Positions 37,691 to 47,425 of a stretch of DNA of 64,000 nucleotides are shown here, piece after piece. The notes under the pieces are model-generated. The model did not search any database. It saw nothing but the letters and a program-made list of their open reading frames with translations, and was not told the DNA's origin. How positions within the stretch are numbered: the first letter of the stretch is position 1; every line of letters begins with the position of its first letter. The DNA is from Bacteroidota bacterium. Its GTDB lineage: Bacteria > Bacteroidota > Bacteroidia > Bacteroidales > VadinHA17. Location of the stretch: contig JADKBL010000002.1 in the NCBI GenBank assembly GCA_016718875.1, positions 124,001-188,000 of the forward strand, in the 5' to 3' direction. The position numbers and the translations under genes were made by a program.

Positions 37691-39250
37691 ATGGCTGTAA
37701 AAACAGTGGTAAATGCTGCAGGCCGGTCAGTACCGCTTGAAATAAATGGTACTCCGGTTATTCCATACAAGGGAGTTGGGAAGCATAGGCCTGAAGGAAA
37801 AAAATATGCTCCTCCCGTGCCCTCATGTGCCGACTTTCCTGCTGATGGGAACAAAGTGGCAGGCTCTCTTGAGGACGCCTTACGTAAATGCGGACTTGCT
37901 GACGGGATGACAATTTCAACACATCATCATCTAAGAGATGGCGACCTAGTAAGTAATTTAATTTTTGATATCGCTTCCGGAATAGGAGTTAAGGACCTGG
38001 TATGGTTTCCTTCTGCTTCTTTTCCCTGTAATGATCCTGTTATCAGATATCTTGATGATGGTACCATCAACAGGATTGAAGGAAGTATGAACGGACCACT
38101 GGGCAGATATGTGTCGGAAGGGAAAATGAAGGGCACTGCAGTTCTGAGATCCCATGGAGGACGCGTACAGGCGATTCAGGATGGAGAGGTGAAGATCGAC
38201 ATAGCCGTACTGGCTGCTCCTTCAGCTGATCCATTCGGTAATGCCAGAGGAACCGGAGGATCTTCGGCCTGCGGTGTTATCGGGTATTCAAAAGCCGATT
38301 ATATGTATGCCTCAAAAGTGATTGTAGTAACTGATAATCTTGTTGATTTTCCTTGTTTTCCAATGGAAATTGAAGGCAACTTTGTCGACTATGTTGTTGT
38401 AGTTGATAAGATTGGAATACCTGAAAAGATTGTATCAGGTACTACACAAATCACAAAAAGTCCTGACAGGCTCCTTATTGCCGAACTGACAGCCAGGTTT
38501 CTTGAGAAATCAGGTATTCTGAAAGATGGGGTTACGATGCAGGCAGGAGCAGGAGGAACTTCACTGGCAATTGCAGTTTTCGTGGATGAAATACTTAAGG
38601 ACAAAGGATGGAAAGCTAAGTTTGGTTTTGGGGGCAGTACGGGATACATGGTTAAAATGCTTGAAGAAGGCAGAATGGACTATATTCTTGACGCACAGGT
38701 TTTTGATCTTGATTCAATAAGATCGATTGTGGAAAATGCAAACCATGTGCCATATCCTGTATTCAATGCATACAACTATCATTCCAAGGGGAACCTAACA
38801 AGTATGATGGACATAATGATTCTCGGAGCAACTGAAGTTGATCTTAATTTCAACGGTAATGTTGTTACACACTCCGACGGATACCTTTTGCATGGTATCG
38901 GTGGATGGCAGAATTGTCTTCATGCAAGGAATGTTATACTGCCGATACCATTGTTCCGGGACAGGATTCCGGTGATTGTTGATGAAGTAACGACTCTCTG
39001 CGGACCCGGGGAGCTGATAGATGTAATCATTACTGAAAGAGGTATTGCAATCAATCCTCTCCGGCAGGATCTTATTGACAAGGTTAAAGGCAGTGGTTTA
39101 CCGCTTGTTACAATAAAAGATCTTAAAGATGAGGCTGAACGAATTTGCGGAAAACCCATGAAACCACAGTTTGATGACCGTATAGTTGCAGCTGTTAAAT
39201 GGGTAGATGGTACTGTAATAGACGTTGTAAGAAAATTGAAACAAGAATAA
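37691..39250 (+). CDS. citF: Citrate lyase alpha subunit (citrate:acetyl-ACP transferase)
   Basis: 519 residues. It swaps acetate for citrate on the acyl carrier, after which CitE splits citryl-ACP to oxaloacetate and acetyl-ACP. Seen: SVPLEINGTPVIPYKGVGKHRP at the N terminus, TISTHHHLRDGD, VLAAPSADPFGNARGTGGSSACG, QAGAGGTSLAIAVFVDEIL and GIAINPLRQDLIDKVK. The length matches the family (about 510). It gives the cell a route from citrate to oxaloacetate and acetate that feeds PckA-linked fermentation. A rubredoxin gene follows after 13 bases. Confidence 0.96.
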   Translation: MAVKTVVNAAGRSVPLEINGTPVIPYKGVGKHRPEGKKYAPPVPSCADFPADGNKVAGSLEDALRKCGLADGMTISTHHHLRDGDLVSNLIFDIASGIGVKDLVWFPSASFPCNDPVIRYLDDGTINRIEGSMNGPLGRYVSEGKMKGTAVLRSHGGRVQAIQDGEVKIDIAVLAAPSADPFGNARGTGGSSACGVIGYSKADYMYASKVIVVTDNLVDFPCFPMEIEGNFVDYVVVVDKIGIPEKIVSGTTQITKSPDRLLIAELTARFLEKSGILKDGVTMQAGAGGTSLAIAVFVDEILKDKGWKAKFGFGGSTGYMVKMLEEGRMDYILDAQVFDLDSIRSIVENANHVPYPVFNAYNYHSKGNLTSMMDIMILGATEVDLNFNGNVVTHSDGYLLHGIGGWQNCLHARNVILPIPLFRDRIPVIVDEVTTLCGPGELIDVIITERGIAINPLRQDLIDKVKGSGLPLVTIKDLKDEAERICGKPMKPQFDDRIVAAVKWVDGTVIDVVRKLKQE

Positions 39251-39263
39251 AAACAGAAATATT

Positions 39264-39419
39264 ATGTATAAATGTATAGTTTGCGGATATATTTATGACC
39301 CTGAACAGGGTGATACAGTAGGAGGCATTGAGCCAGGCACTAAATTCAGTGATCTGCCAGATGATTATATCTGCCCAATATGCGGTGCTTCAAAGGATGA
39401 GTTTCTGGATTATAATTAA
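39264..39419 (+). CDS. Rubredoxin
   Basis: A 51-residue one-iron electron carrier. Seen: MYKCIVCGYIYDPEQGD with the first CxxCG knuckle, and LPDDYICPICGASKDEF with the second. The residue before the second knuckle, usually Trp in LPDDWVCP, is Tyr here. The likely role is passing electrons to rubrerythrin or other peroxide-reducing enzymes. It lies 13 bases after citF, which may mean co-transcription, though no functional link is obvious. Confidence 0.94.
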   Translation: MYKCIVCGYIYDPEQGDTVGGIEPGTKFSDLPDDYICPICGASKDEFLDYN

Positions 39420-39447
39420 CTCATTCGTTTATATTTCAAGGTCTGCT

Positions 39448-40911
39448 CTATTCTTTTGATGGCATCCTGAGGATCACATCGGTCAGAAGGGTCCAGAACA
39501 ACTGAGTTGAGGCTATATCTATCTTTTCTTCGGGCGTATGTGCACCTCTGATTGTAGGACCAAAGGATATCATATCGATCCCTTTAAAAGTCTCGTGTAT
39601 TAGTCCGCATTCAAGTCCTGCATGAATAGCTCTTACCAGTGGTTCTCTGCCAAAAAGATTTTTATAGGAATCTTTTGTGATGCCAAGTATTTCAGAAGAC
39701 AGGTCGGGTTTCCAGCCTGGATAACCGTCAGAATGCTTAATCTCAGCTTTCGCTTTGTTAAGACATCTCACCACTTTTGAGGAAGCTTCATGCTTGGCAG
39801 CTTCTACGGAACTCCTCTGTGTAGTAATAATTGTAACACTATTATTATCAGTGGTTTTAGCTGATGCCAGATTTGTGGATGTCTCTACAAGGTCGGACAT
39901 CTCTTTTGACCATGAAATAACGCCGTGAGGACAGCATTCCAGAGCATTGATAAGCATAGACAGACTTTCCTTATCCATTGTATATTCTGGCATTTCTGCA
40001 CTAGCGACTGAGATTCTGATCTCCTTTTCTTTTTCACCGAATTCAGCAGCCTGAATTCTCAGGAAATCATTTACCGACTTCCCTATAGCCTCAAAGCTCG
40101 TTGCATCTGCGACAATTATGGCAAATGCTTCCCTGGCAATGGCATTACGAAGATTGCCTGCGTTGAGATGAGACAGATTAATCTCAAATTCACTGCTCAG
40201 CCTCATAAGCAGACTGTTCATGATCTTAACGGCATTCCCTAATCCCTTATGTATCTCATCACCTGAGTGTCCACCGCGAAGACCGGTGACAGAAAGTTCA
40301 AGAGCACAGCAATTACTCCTTACAGGAACCTGCCGGTAAGACATGGTACCGATAGTATCCATTCCGCCAGCACATCCTATATAAAGAATTCCTTCATCCT
40401 CTGAGTCGAGATTCAGAAGTGTGCGGCCGGTAAAAAAGTCAGGCTTAAGATTGGTAGCCCCTGTCATTCCAGATTCTTCATCAACAGTAAAAAGACATTC
40501 AATTTTACCTGTACGGAGATCCTTTTCAGTAAGAATTGCCATCTGCGCGGCAATTCCGATACCATCATCAGCCCCCAGAGTTGTACCCGAAGCTGTTACC
40601 CAGTCTTCTATTATTAATGGTTTTATAGGATCTGTTTTCCAGTTATGGGGATGGTCTGCATTTTTTTCTCCAACCATATCCATATGACTCTGCAGAACAA
40701 CAGTTTTTACCTTTTCCATTCCTGGGAACGGAGGTCTTGTTATTAGTATGTTGCCAACAGTATCTTCCTTCGATTCAAGATTGTTTTTAGCTGCAAAATC
40801 CAGCAGATATTTTCGTATCTTCCCCTCATTCCTTGAAGTCCTCGGAATATTGCAGATCTCCTCAAAATACACCCAGATTGCACTGGGTTGTAATTCACTC
40901 AAATGCCCCAT
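39448..40911 (-). CDS. pepD: Aminoacyl-histidine dipeptidase (PepD, M20 family)
   Basis: A cytosolic zinc dipeptidase of broad specificity, 487 residues from the ATG at 40911. The longer open frame upstream overlaps the divergent gene and lacks coding character. Seen: the metal site VVLQSHMDMVGEK, TTLGADDGIGIAAQMAIL with the bridging Asp, the catalytic pair in FTVDEESGMTGA, and the C-terminal RAIHAGLECGLIHE. The lid domain is inserted at about 200-390. Peptide use suits a Bacteroidota heterotroph. The gene is convergent with rubredoxin. Confidence 0.93.
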   Translation of the reverse strand: MGHLSELQPSAIWVYFEEICNIPRTSRNEGKIRKYLLDFAAKNNLESKEDTVGNILITRPPFPGMEKVKTVVLQSHMDMVGEKNADHPHNWKTDPIKPLIIEDWVTASGTTLGADDGIGIAAQMAILTEKDLRTGKIECLFTVDEESGMTGATNLKPDFFTGRTLLNLDSEDEGILYIGCAGGMDTIGTMSYRQVPVRSNCCALELSVTGLRGGHSGDEIHKGLGNAVKIMNSLLMRLSSEFEINLSHLNAGNLRNAIAREAFAIIVADATSFEAIGKSVNDFLRIQAAEFGEKEKEIRISVASAEMPEYTMDKESLSMLINALECCPHGVISWSKEMSDLVETSTNLASAKTTDNNSVTIITTQRSSVEAAKHEASSKVVRCLNKAKAEIKHSDGYPGWKPDLSSEILGITKDSYKNLFGREPLVRAIHAGLECGLIHETFKGIDMISFGPTIRGAHTPEEKIDIASTQLFWTLLTDVILRMPSKE

Positions 40912-41053
40912 ATTCAAAATATTCCCAAAAAAAATAATCGTCAAATGTAGCATAATTATTATACTAAAAGTCTTTAAAGTGTCATTTAATCCATGAAAAA
41001 AATTGACTAAATTTACTGTAAGATCATCATTGTAAAATGAAATTATACAGCCT

Positions 41054-42253
41054 ATGAGCAAGTATACTATAGTTACTCTTCCAGGAGATGGTATAGGATC
41101 TGTGGTACTTAAAGAGTCTTTAAGGGTCCTTGAGGCAGCTGGTTTTGATGCTGACTATTTACACGGTGATATTGGATGGGAGTTCTGGTGCAGGGAGGGA
41201 AATCCATTGCCCAAAAGAACAATTGAATTAATACGGAAGTATAAAATAGCTCTTTTCGGGGCAATAACATCCAAACCTAATGAGGAGGCGAAATCCGAGC
41301 TGGATCCTTCACTACAGGGCAAAGGGTTATACTTATTCAAGTCCGATTGTGGGATTAAGGCAGCTTTTCAACCTTGATATCTGTGTCAGACCATGCAAGT
41401 CATACAAAGGTAATCCTCTGAACTTTTATCAGAAAAGGGAAGGGGCAATACGGTTGAGGAACCATTAATTGATGTGGTAATATTCCGGCAGAATACCGAA
41501 TGTTTATATTCAGGTGTTGAATGGACATCTCCTCCTGAACAGGTTTATAATGCACTTATGACACATCCGAAGTTTTCCCGGAATTTTGGTAATGTTCCTG
41601 TTGGTGAATTATCTGTATCAGCAAGGATCTTTACCCGTAAGGCTACGGAAAGAATCCTGATTGCTGCCTTTGATCATGCCAGGAAATTTGGTTATAAATC
41701 AGTTACGGTTTGTGAGAAACCCAATGTTATCAGGGAGACTTCCGGTTTAATGTGGAAACTTGCCAAAGAGATTCAGAAAACTTCATATCCTGAGATAAAG
41801 CTTGTTAACACCAATATTGATGCTCAGATGATGTGGCTGACAAAGAATCCTGAGGATTATTCTGTAATTGTTGCAGGGAATATGTTTGGCGACATTGCAT
41901 CCGATGCATTTGCAGGGTTGATTGGAGGACTTGGATTTGCCTGCAGTGCCCAGTATTCGTCTGACGGTATTGCGGTTTTTGAACCGACCCACGGTTCAGC
42001 CCCTAAATACTCTGATTTTAAGATATCAATTGTTAATCCCATTGCTATGATAGAGTCGGCATGCATGATGCTTGATCATCTGGATGAGAAGGAGACATCA
42101 CTGAGGATAAGAAAGGCAATTGCAGCTGTAATTGAGGAAGGCAAAGTGAGAACGTATGATATGATGAAGATGTCAGGCAAACCTGAGGTAATCCAGAATG
42201 GTGCTGCATCAACAGAAAGAATGACAGATGCTATTATTTCAAAACTATTTTAA
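41054..42253 (+). CDS. Isocitrate/isopropylmalate dehydrogenase family protein, interrupted by several indels
   Basis: Starts MSKYTIVTLPGDGIGSVVLKE and, once repaired, gives about 398 residues of an NAD(P)-dependent beta-decarboxylating dehydrogenase. The first frame fails after LQGKGLY near 41331. The conserved SSPIVGLRQLFNLDICVRPC lies one frame over to about 41430, and the rest (VVIFRQNTECLYSGVEW, ARIFTRKATERI, VCEKPNVIRETSG, VAGNMFGDIASDAFAGLIGG, FEPTHGSAPKY) returns to the original frame. Single extra bases near 41331, 41432 and 41451 would explain it, with a GNPLNFIRKGKGNTVEEP junction. The arginine-rich substrate site and metal aspartates remain. An NAD-type isocitrate dehydrogenase is the best guess. 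Confidence 0.8.
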
Positions 42254-42265
42254 TATATAAGCTCT

Positions 42266-42817
42266 ATGACAGATGTAGTTCGAAAACTATGGCCGGAGCT
42301 TGACTGGATAAGCAATGAAGAGCTTCGCGAAAAAACTGCAAAAACCTGGGAGCTGGCACTTGGAAGAAGTGTCCTTAAAGCAGATGATCTTTTCAAAATT
42401 CCATTTACTCTTCTCTGCGGGCCTGATCTGAGTGTAAGCTTCATGGCTCATAAAAGATGTGTTGTGCATATTGCTAAAGAGAGCGGGGAGAGGATGAACC
42501 ATTTTTTCGGGAAAGATCTACCTGTAAATATGGATGTCCTGATAGCCGGTGCTATCCTCGCCGATGTAGGAAAACTTCTTGAATATGAGATTGATACTGA
42601 AGGGAAGGTTGTTCAGGGCAGATACGGACAATATTTAAGACATCCGTTTTCCGGAGTTTCTCTTGCTGAGGAGTGTGGTGTCCCTCCGGAGGTTTGCCAC
42701 ATCATTGCTGCCCATGCTCATGAAGGTGACCTGGTAAAAAGAACAACTGAAGCATGGATTGTTCACGATGCTGATTTTATGACATTTCTTCCTTTTAAGA
42801 GCAGGTTATCTGTATGA
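42266..42817 (+). CDS. HD-domain protein, HD motif altered to AD
   Basis: A 183-residue HD-superfamily protein. Seen: MAHKRCVVHIAKES, LIAGAILADVGKLLEYE where the usual HDxGK reads ADVGK, RHPFSGVSLA, CHIIAAHAHEGD and VHDADFM. HD enzymes are metal phosphohydrolases of nucleotides or phosphodiesters. The missing histidine is normally a metal ligand, and the codon is GCC, so it is not a one-base error of CAC or CAT. Activity may be altered or lost. It follows the dehydrogenase gene by 12 bases and is probably co-transcribed with it. Confidence 0.75.
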   Translation: MTDVVRKLWPELDWISNEELREKTAKTWELALGRSVLKADDLFKIPFTLLCGPDLSVSFMAHKRCVVHIAKESGERMNHFFGKDLPVNMDVLIAGAILADVGKLLEYEIDTEGKVVQGRYGQYLRHPFSGVSLAEECGVPPEVCHIIAAHAHEGDLVKRTTEAWIVHDADFMTFLPFKSRLSV

Positions 42818-42820
42818 TAA

Positions 42821-45298
42821 TCAATGTAATAGCCATGGTTCCGGAATATTTGATTTCTGATGTCCCGGCACTTCCAGAAGGAGTTTTAATCCGACTCCGC
42901 CTTCACGCTGAAAATATTCTATCCTGATCTTGTGGTGACCCTTTCCAAGAGGGTAATAGCCTCCCTCTTCCCTCAGGCCATGTATTCCGTCGTTGGTTAT
43001 TATTTCTGTCCCGTTAAGGAATAATTTGCTCCCGTCATCAGATATCAGCGAAAGTCCGTAAACACCATCTGCAGGAATAAGAAGGTACCCTTCATATTCG
43101 ATGGCGAAAAAGGAATCCCTCTTAGCCAGTTTATGTGATATCTCAGTTACGGTTTTACTGAACGCAGGTCTTAGAGTATGAAATTCAGGCATCTTGCTAT
43201 ACTCTCCGTAAAAGACATTTGCAATCAGGCCTGGTTTCAGGTCATAAACCTCAATGGCAGGAACAGCTTTTTTCTTTTCTATTGTCATAGTTGCAGTTCT
43301 GCTCCTTATTTCGTCCCATTGTGTAAAAGCTTTAATTACAGTTGTCTCAGTTATAATTACAGGATCTGTAAATTGTTGTAAATCAGCTTGTGGTTCGCTG
43401 CCGTCTGTTGTATAGAATATCTTTCCACCTGGTCTGTAATTGGACAGACTTATTGTATATGTATCAGTAAATATTCTCAAAGGAGAGTCAAGGTAAGGTG
43501 GTATTAAATTGTTGTTTGCTTTATAGACATTTTCAATTCCCATCTTGTTGATCTTTCTGTCATATGTCATCAGCCCATTTGTCTCTGTTTCAACATCGGT
43601 TGTCTGAGTATAAATTGTTGCACTCAGTCCGTTTTCTTTTACAAACCTGTAAACCTGATCGTAATAAGATTCGTATTTAGCCAGTAACTGAACTGAATCT
43701 TCCATGTTCCTGTATCCCCAGTTTTTCTGTTCCCAGGTATGCTCCGGTACAGGCAGACCCAGACCTCCAAATTCTCCGAGTACAATAGCTCTTTTCTCCT
43801 CGGCAGAAGGGACAGCAGGATCGGGGTAATGATGGATATCATTTACATCACCGGTTCCCCTGTCGGTCCAGCCGGAGGAACTGTTTACTATCCTTGTGGA
43901 ATCGTAATCCTTAATAAGGTTTGTGATCCGCTCTGTTTCAAATTGTCCCCATCCCTCATTAAATGGTACCCACATAACAATTGAAGGATGGTTATATTTT
44001 GTTTCTATCATTCTTTTCAATTCATATTCAAATTGTTCAGATGATTCCTTTGATTTATCTATATCGGGCTGGTCTCCTGAAATATATTTATCACCACTTG
44101 GCATATCCTGCCAAACCAGAATACCCAGCTTATCGCACCAATGATAAAAAATTCTGTTCTCGACCTTTACATGTTTGCGCAACATGTTGAACCCCATTTT
44201 TTTTATCATTTCAAGATCCAAAATCATAGCCTTTTCCGTTATTGGTGTGTAGATCCCGTCGGGCCAGAATCCCTGATCTAGTGGTCCATTCTGGTAAACA
44301 AATTTATTATTTAGCAGGATCCTGTTGAATCCGTCAGCTGTTTTACCTATTGATATTTTTCTGAGTCCGGTGAAACCTGAGACTTTATCTATAATTTTAT
44401 CTCCTTCCGTCAATTCTAAAAGTACATCATAAAGGAATGGATTCTCAGGTGTCCATACCTTTGGATCTGGTATACTGATAATTAATTTATCGTTACAACT
44501 TCCGGATACACTTGAAATTACATTATTTTCCCTGAGGAGTGTGATTTTAATCCTGTTGTCACCCGGGTTAAATACATCAGTTGAAAAAGTAACTGTTCCA
44601 GTTTCGATTTCTGTAATACTTCTGTATGAAACAATATATGATTCAGGTACGGGTTCGAGCCAGATTGTTTGCCAGATTCCGGTTGTTGGTGTATACCAGA
44701 TTCCTCCGGGTTCTGAAACCTGTTTACCGCGAGGCTGAGATCCTTTATCAGTTGGATCCCATATACAAATAAGGAGTTCGTGATTCTTCTTCCTTTCAAG
44801 GAAGTCTGTTATATTAATTGAAAAAGGATCATATCCACCCTGGTGCCTGCCAGCTTCCCTGCCATCAATATAAACTATTGTTTCCCAGTCAGATGCTTCG
44901 AAATTTAAAAGAATCTGTTTTCTTTTCCAGGTGGCTGGCAGTTTAAAAGTCCGTCTGTACCACAGATTTTCATTTTCACTGACTTTTTTCTTCACCCCTG
45001 AAAGTGCTGATTCGACAGGGTAGGGGACAAGAATTTTTCCATCCCATTTTTCGGGTCTGGAATTGAGTTCAGTTATTGCATAATCCCATAATCCATTAAG
45101 GTTTATCCACTCATCACGTTTGGCATCAGGACGTGGATATTCCGGCCAGGGAGCTGCAGGATCAACCTGAAGCGCCCATTCACTCAGAATGGGGTTGTCT
45201 GCAATTTTCCAATCTTCGAGTGCTTTTTTCTCACCAGAGTTGCATGACTGGAATAATAGAAAAAACACAATAGTTACTATTGCAATATTTGATCTCAT
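42821..45298 (-). CDS. Glycoside hydrolase family 2 lipoprotein with HEX_C-like and PA14 domains
   Basis: An 825-residue lipoprotein (N terminus ending FFLLFQSCNS, lipobox Cys near residue 19). A sugar-binding jelly roll (about 50-220) is followed by an immunoglobulin-like domain (about 220-320) and a TIM barrel with the acid/base Glu in MWVPFNEGWGQFE and the nucleophile Glu in VLGEFGGLGLP. After about residue 600 come a chitobiase C-terminal-like domain (GGKIFYTTDGSEPQ) and a PA14 domain (GVYGLSLISDDGSKLFLNG). It probably removes beta-galactosyl, mannosyl or glucuronyl units at the cell surface; the substrate is not predictable. No SusC/SusD pair is adjacent, so it is not in a usual polysaccharide locus. 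Confidence 0.9.
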   Translation of the reverse strand: MRSNIAIVTIVFFLLFQSCNSGEKKALEDWKIADNPILSEWALQVDPAAPWPEYPRPDAKRDEWINLNGLWDYAITELNSRPEKWDGKILVPYPVESALSGVKKKVSENENLWYRRTFKLPATWKRKQILLNFEASDWETIVYIDGREAGRHQGGYDPFSINITDFLERKKNHELLICIWDPTDKGSQPRGKQVSEPGGIWYTPTTGIWQTIWLEPVPESYIVSYRSITEIETGTVTFSTDVFNPGDNRIKITLLRENNVISSVSGSCNDKLIISIPDPKVWTPENPFLYDVLLELTEGDKIIDKVSGFTGLRKISIGKTADGFNRILLNNKFVYQNGPLDQGFWPDGIYTPITEKAMILDLEMIKKMGFNMLRKHVKVENRIFYHWCDKLGILVWQDMPSGDKYISGDQPDIDKSKESSEQFEYELKRMIETKYNHPSIVMWVPFNEGWGQFETERITNLIKDYDSTRIVNSSSGWTDRGTGDVNDIHHYPDPAVPSAEEKRAIVLGEFGGLGLPVPEHTWEQKNWGYRNMEDSVQLLAKYESYYDQVYRFVKENGLSATIYTQTTDVETETNGLMTYDRKINKMGIENVYKANNNLIPPYLDSPLRIFTDTYTISLSNYRPGGKIFYTTDGSEPQADLQQFTDPVIITETTVIKAFTQWDEIRSRTATMTIEKKKAVPAIEVYDLKPGLIANVFYGEYSKMPEFHTLRPAFSKTVTEISHKLAKRDSFFAIEYEGYLLIPADGVYGLSLISDDGSKLFLNGTEIITNDGIHGLREEGGYYPLGKGHHKIRIEYFQREGGVGLKLLLEVPGHQKSNIPEPWLLH

Positions 45299-45330
45299 AG
45301 TTCTTTATAGCAGAATTTTTACGATAACTG

Positions 45331-47244
45331 TTATCCGAGCTTCATCTTTTCAACTTCCTCGATGTTTCTGTCGTTTGTAACTATTTTTGCATCAAGTGTA
45401 TACAGATAGTCGATCAGATCCTGGTATTTGTCCATTATTTTGCCTCGTACAATTTTCATTGTTGAGTTCATGAGGCCGTTGTCTTCAGTAAAACTCTCTT
45501 CAAGAATACCAAAGGCAACCGGTAACCATCTTTGCGGAAACATATTGCCGAATTTTCCGTTTGTACGGTATTCATTGATTTCATTTTCAATAAGAGTAAT
45601 AACAGCCCTCTTTCCTTCGTCGGAATCAGCAGTAAGATTTTTCTCTTCAAGGTATAATTTAAGAGCATGCTGATTAGGAACAATCAGGGCCACTGTATAA
45701 GGTTTCTGATTATTGTACAGCATGCACTGGTCAATGTATTTTGATTGTTCAGAAATTGCTTCCTCAATACCTTCAGGGCTGAATTTTTCACCGTCATCAG
45801 CGATGAGAAGGCTCTTAAATCTGCCCAGAACATAAAGATACCCGTCAGAAGACATATAGCCCATATCGCCGGTATAGAGCCAGCCATCTTTTATTGTTTC
45901 TTTTGTTGCATTATCATTTTTCCAGTAGCCGTGCATTACATTGCCGCCCCTTATCACAATTTCTCCTTTTTGTCCAGCAGTGAGTTCATTTCCGTCATCA
46001 TCACAAATCTTAAGATCCATATTATTTACCAGAACACCCGAGGAGCCAAGTTTATGTCTGCCGGTTGAATTAGATGAGATTACAGGAGATGCTTCACTCA
46101 GTCCGTAACCCTGATACATGGGAATTCCCAGTGCATAGAAAAATCTCTGCAACTCAATATCCAGAAGTGCCCCTCCTCCTATAAAATAATCCAATTCTCC
46201 TCCGTATGCCTCTCTTATCTTGGCAAAAAGTATCTTATCGTATAGATTTAGCAGTGGTTTTTTAAGTTTTTGAAGACCTCTCCCTTTATTCCAACCCTCT
46301 TTATTATAAGAATATGAAATTTGAAGAGCGTGATTGAACAATAATTCAATCATTTTTCCTTTTTCCTTGATTCCTTTTTCGATGTTCTTCCTGAAATTTT
46401 TGGCAATAGCAGGAACGCTCATGAGAAGATTAGGCTTAATCTCTTTGAGGCAGGCTGGAAGATTTCGCAAAGTCTCCATCTGTGTCTTCCCGGTTTTTAC
46501 CGAGGCAATGCTCGCTCCCTTACCCATAAAGGCAAATATTCCGCATGTATGTCCGAAGGAATGATCCCAGGGAAGTATCAGAAGGGTTTTATAGAATGAA
46601 GGAATGTCCATCAGGCTGTATGACTGGTAAACATTGGTAACATAGTTTCCATGAGTAAGGATGATACCTTTAGGATCAGCTGTAGTACCTGAAGTATAGC
46701 AGATATTGGCAAAATCAGAAGGTTGTATACTTTTGGAAAGTTTTTCAAAAATCTCCGTATTTCCGGGCGTGTCGAGCCATTCGCGACCGATTTTTCTTAC
46801 TTCGTTAAAATGCATCTCGTTTGGTGCATATTCCTCCTGGGTGTCAAAGTGAATTATTTTTTCAATTGAAGGACAACCTCCGATTACTTCTTTGAGTTTA
46901 CCTGCCTGGTTTGACGAAATCAGGATCATTCTGGAACCTGAATGGTTTATCCTGAATTTTATTTCCTCAGGATTAAGCTTAACTGACAGCGGAACATTGA
47001 TTGCTCCGGTATAAAGAATCCCAAGTTCTCCGATAACCCAGTTGTTTCGTCCCTCTGAAACGAGACTTAACCTGTCCCCTTTATTTATCCCAAGTACTAC
47101 AAGTCCTGCAGCAAATTCGTACACCTGTTTTTTTGTTTCCCCATAAGTGGTCCCTTCGTATCTTTCATTTGGTTTTTCCCACAGGTACACGCTGCTGTTA
47201 TACTTTTCTACGCTCTCTTCAAAAAATTGGATTAAGGATTTCAT
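45331..47244 (-). CDS. Long-chain acyl-CoA synthetase (AMP-binding)
   Basis: A 637-residue adenylate-forming enzyme that activates fatty acids with ATP and CoA. Seen: the phosphate loop ICYTSGTTADPKGIILTHGN, YQGYGLSEASPVISSN for the adenine/acyl site, DGWLYTGDMGYMSSDGYLYVLGR with the ATP-ribose Asp and hinge, and the C-terminal lysine region NSTMKIVRGKI. The layout fits FadD/Faa1 types. It could act on lipids taken up by the FadL-like porin at 30.7 kb. The GH2 gene follows 32 bases downstream on the same strand. Confidence 0.92.
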   Translation of the reverse strand: MKSLIQFFEESVEKYNSSVYLWEKPNERYEGTTYGETKKQVYEFAAGLVVLGINKGDRLSLVSEGRNNWVIGELGILYTGAINVPLSVKLNPEEIKFRINHSGSRMILISSNQAGKLKEVIGGCPSIEKIIHFDTQEEYAPNEMHFNEVRKIGREWLDTPGNTEIFEKLSKSIQPSDFANICYTSGTTADPKGIILTHGNYVTNVYQSYSLMDIPSFYKTLLILPWDHSFGHTCGIFAFMGKGASIASVKTGKTQMETLRNLPACLKEIKPNLLMSVPAIAKNFRKNIEKGIKEKGKMIELLFNHALQISYSYNKEGWNKGRGLQKLKKPLLNLYDKILFAKIREAYGGELDYFIGGGALLDIELQRFFYALGIPMYQGYGLSEASPVISSNSTGRHKLGSSGVLVNNMDLKICDDDGNELTAGQKGEIVIRGGNVMHGYWKNDNATKETIKDGWLYTGDMGYMSSDGYLYVLGRFKSLLIADDGEKFSPEGIEEAISEQSKYIDQCMLYNNQKPYTVALIVPNQHALKLYLEEKNLTADSDEGKRAVITLIENEINEYRTNGKFGNMFPQRWLPVAFGILEESFTEDNGLMNSTMKIVRGKIMDKYQDLIDYLYTLDAKIVTNDRNIEEVEKMKLG

Positions 47245-47333
47245 TTAATCATGGTTTAGATTAAAAATTCTTTTTCAATGCCGAATATACAAAATTCAGC
47301 TAATCTGCATTACCATTGCATATATTATTATCA

Positions 47334-47365
47334 TTTGTTTTGGTTCATAAATATTTGTATCTTTG
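47334..47365 (+). promoter_or_regulatory. Bacteroidota promoter, TTTG-N20-TATCTTTG
   Basis: TTTG at 47334-47337, 20-base spacer, then TATCTTTG at 47358-47365: both boxes fit the phylum's primary sigma consensus. It lies about 60 bases before the SPOR lipoprotein ATG. It is the best promoter match in the window. Confidence 0.75.
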
Positions 47366-47425
47366 ATTATTATCGTTAAAATATTTTTTTGCTGATATTG
47401 ATTTATTTATCTTAACTCCTATACT

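Noticed and set aside
40912..41061. Fifty-residue N-terminal extension of PepD
   Set aside because: It overlaps the divergent dehydrogenase start, and family members begin at MGHLSELQP.
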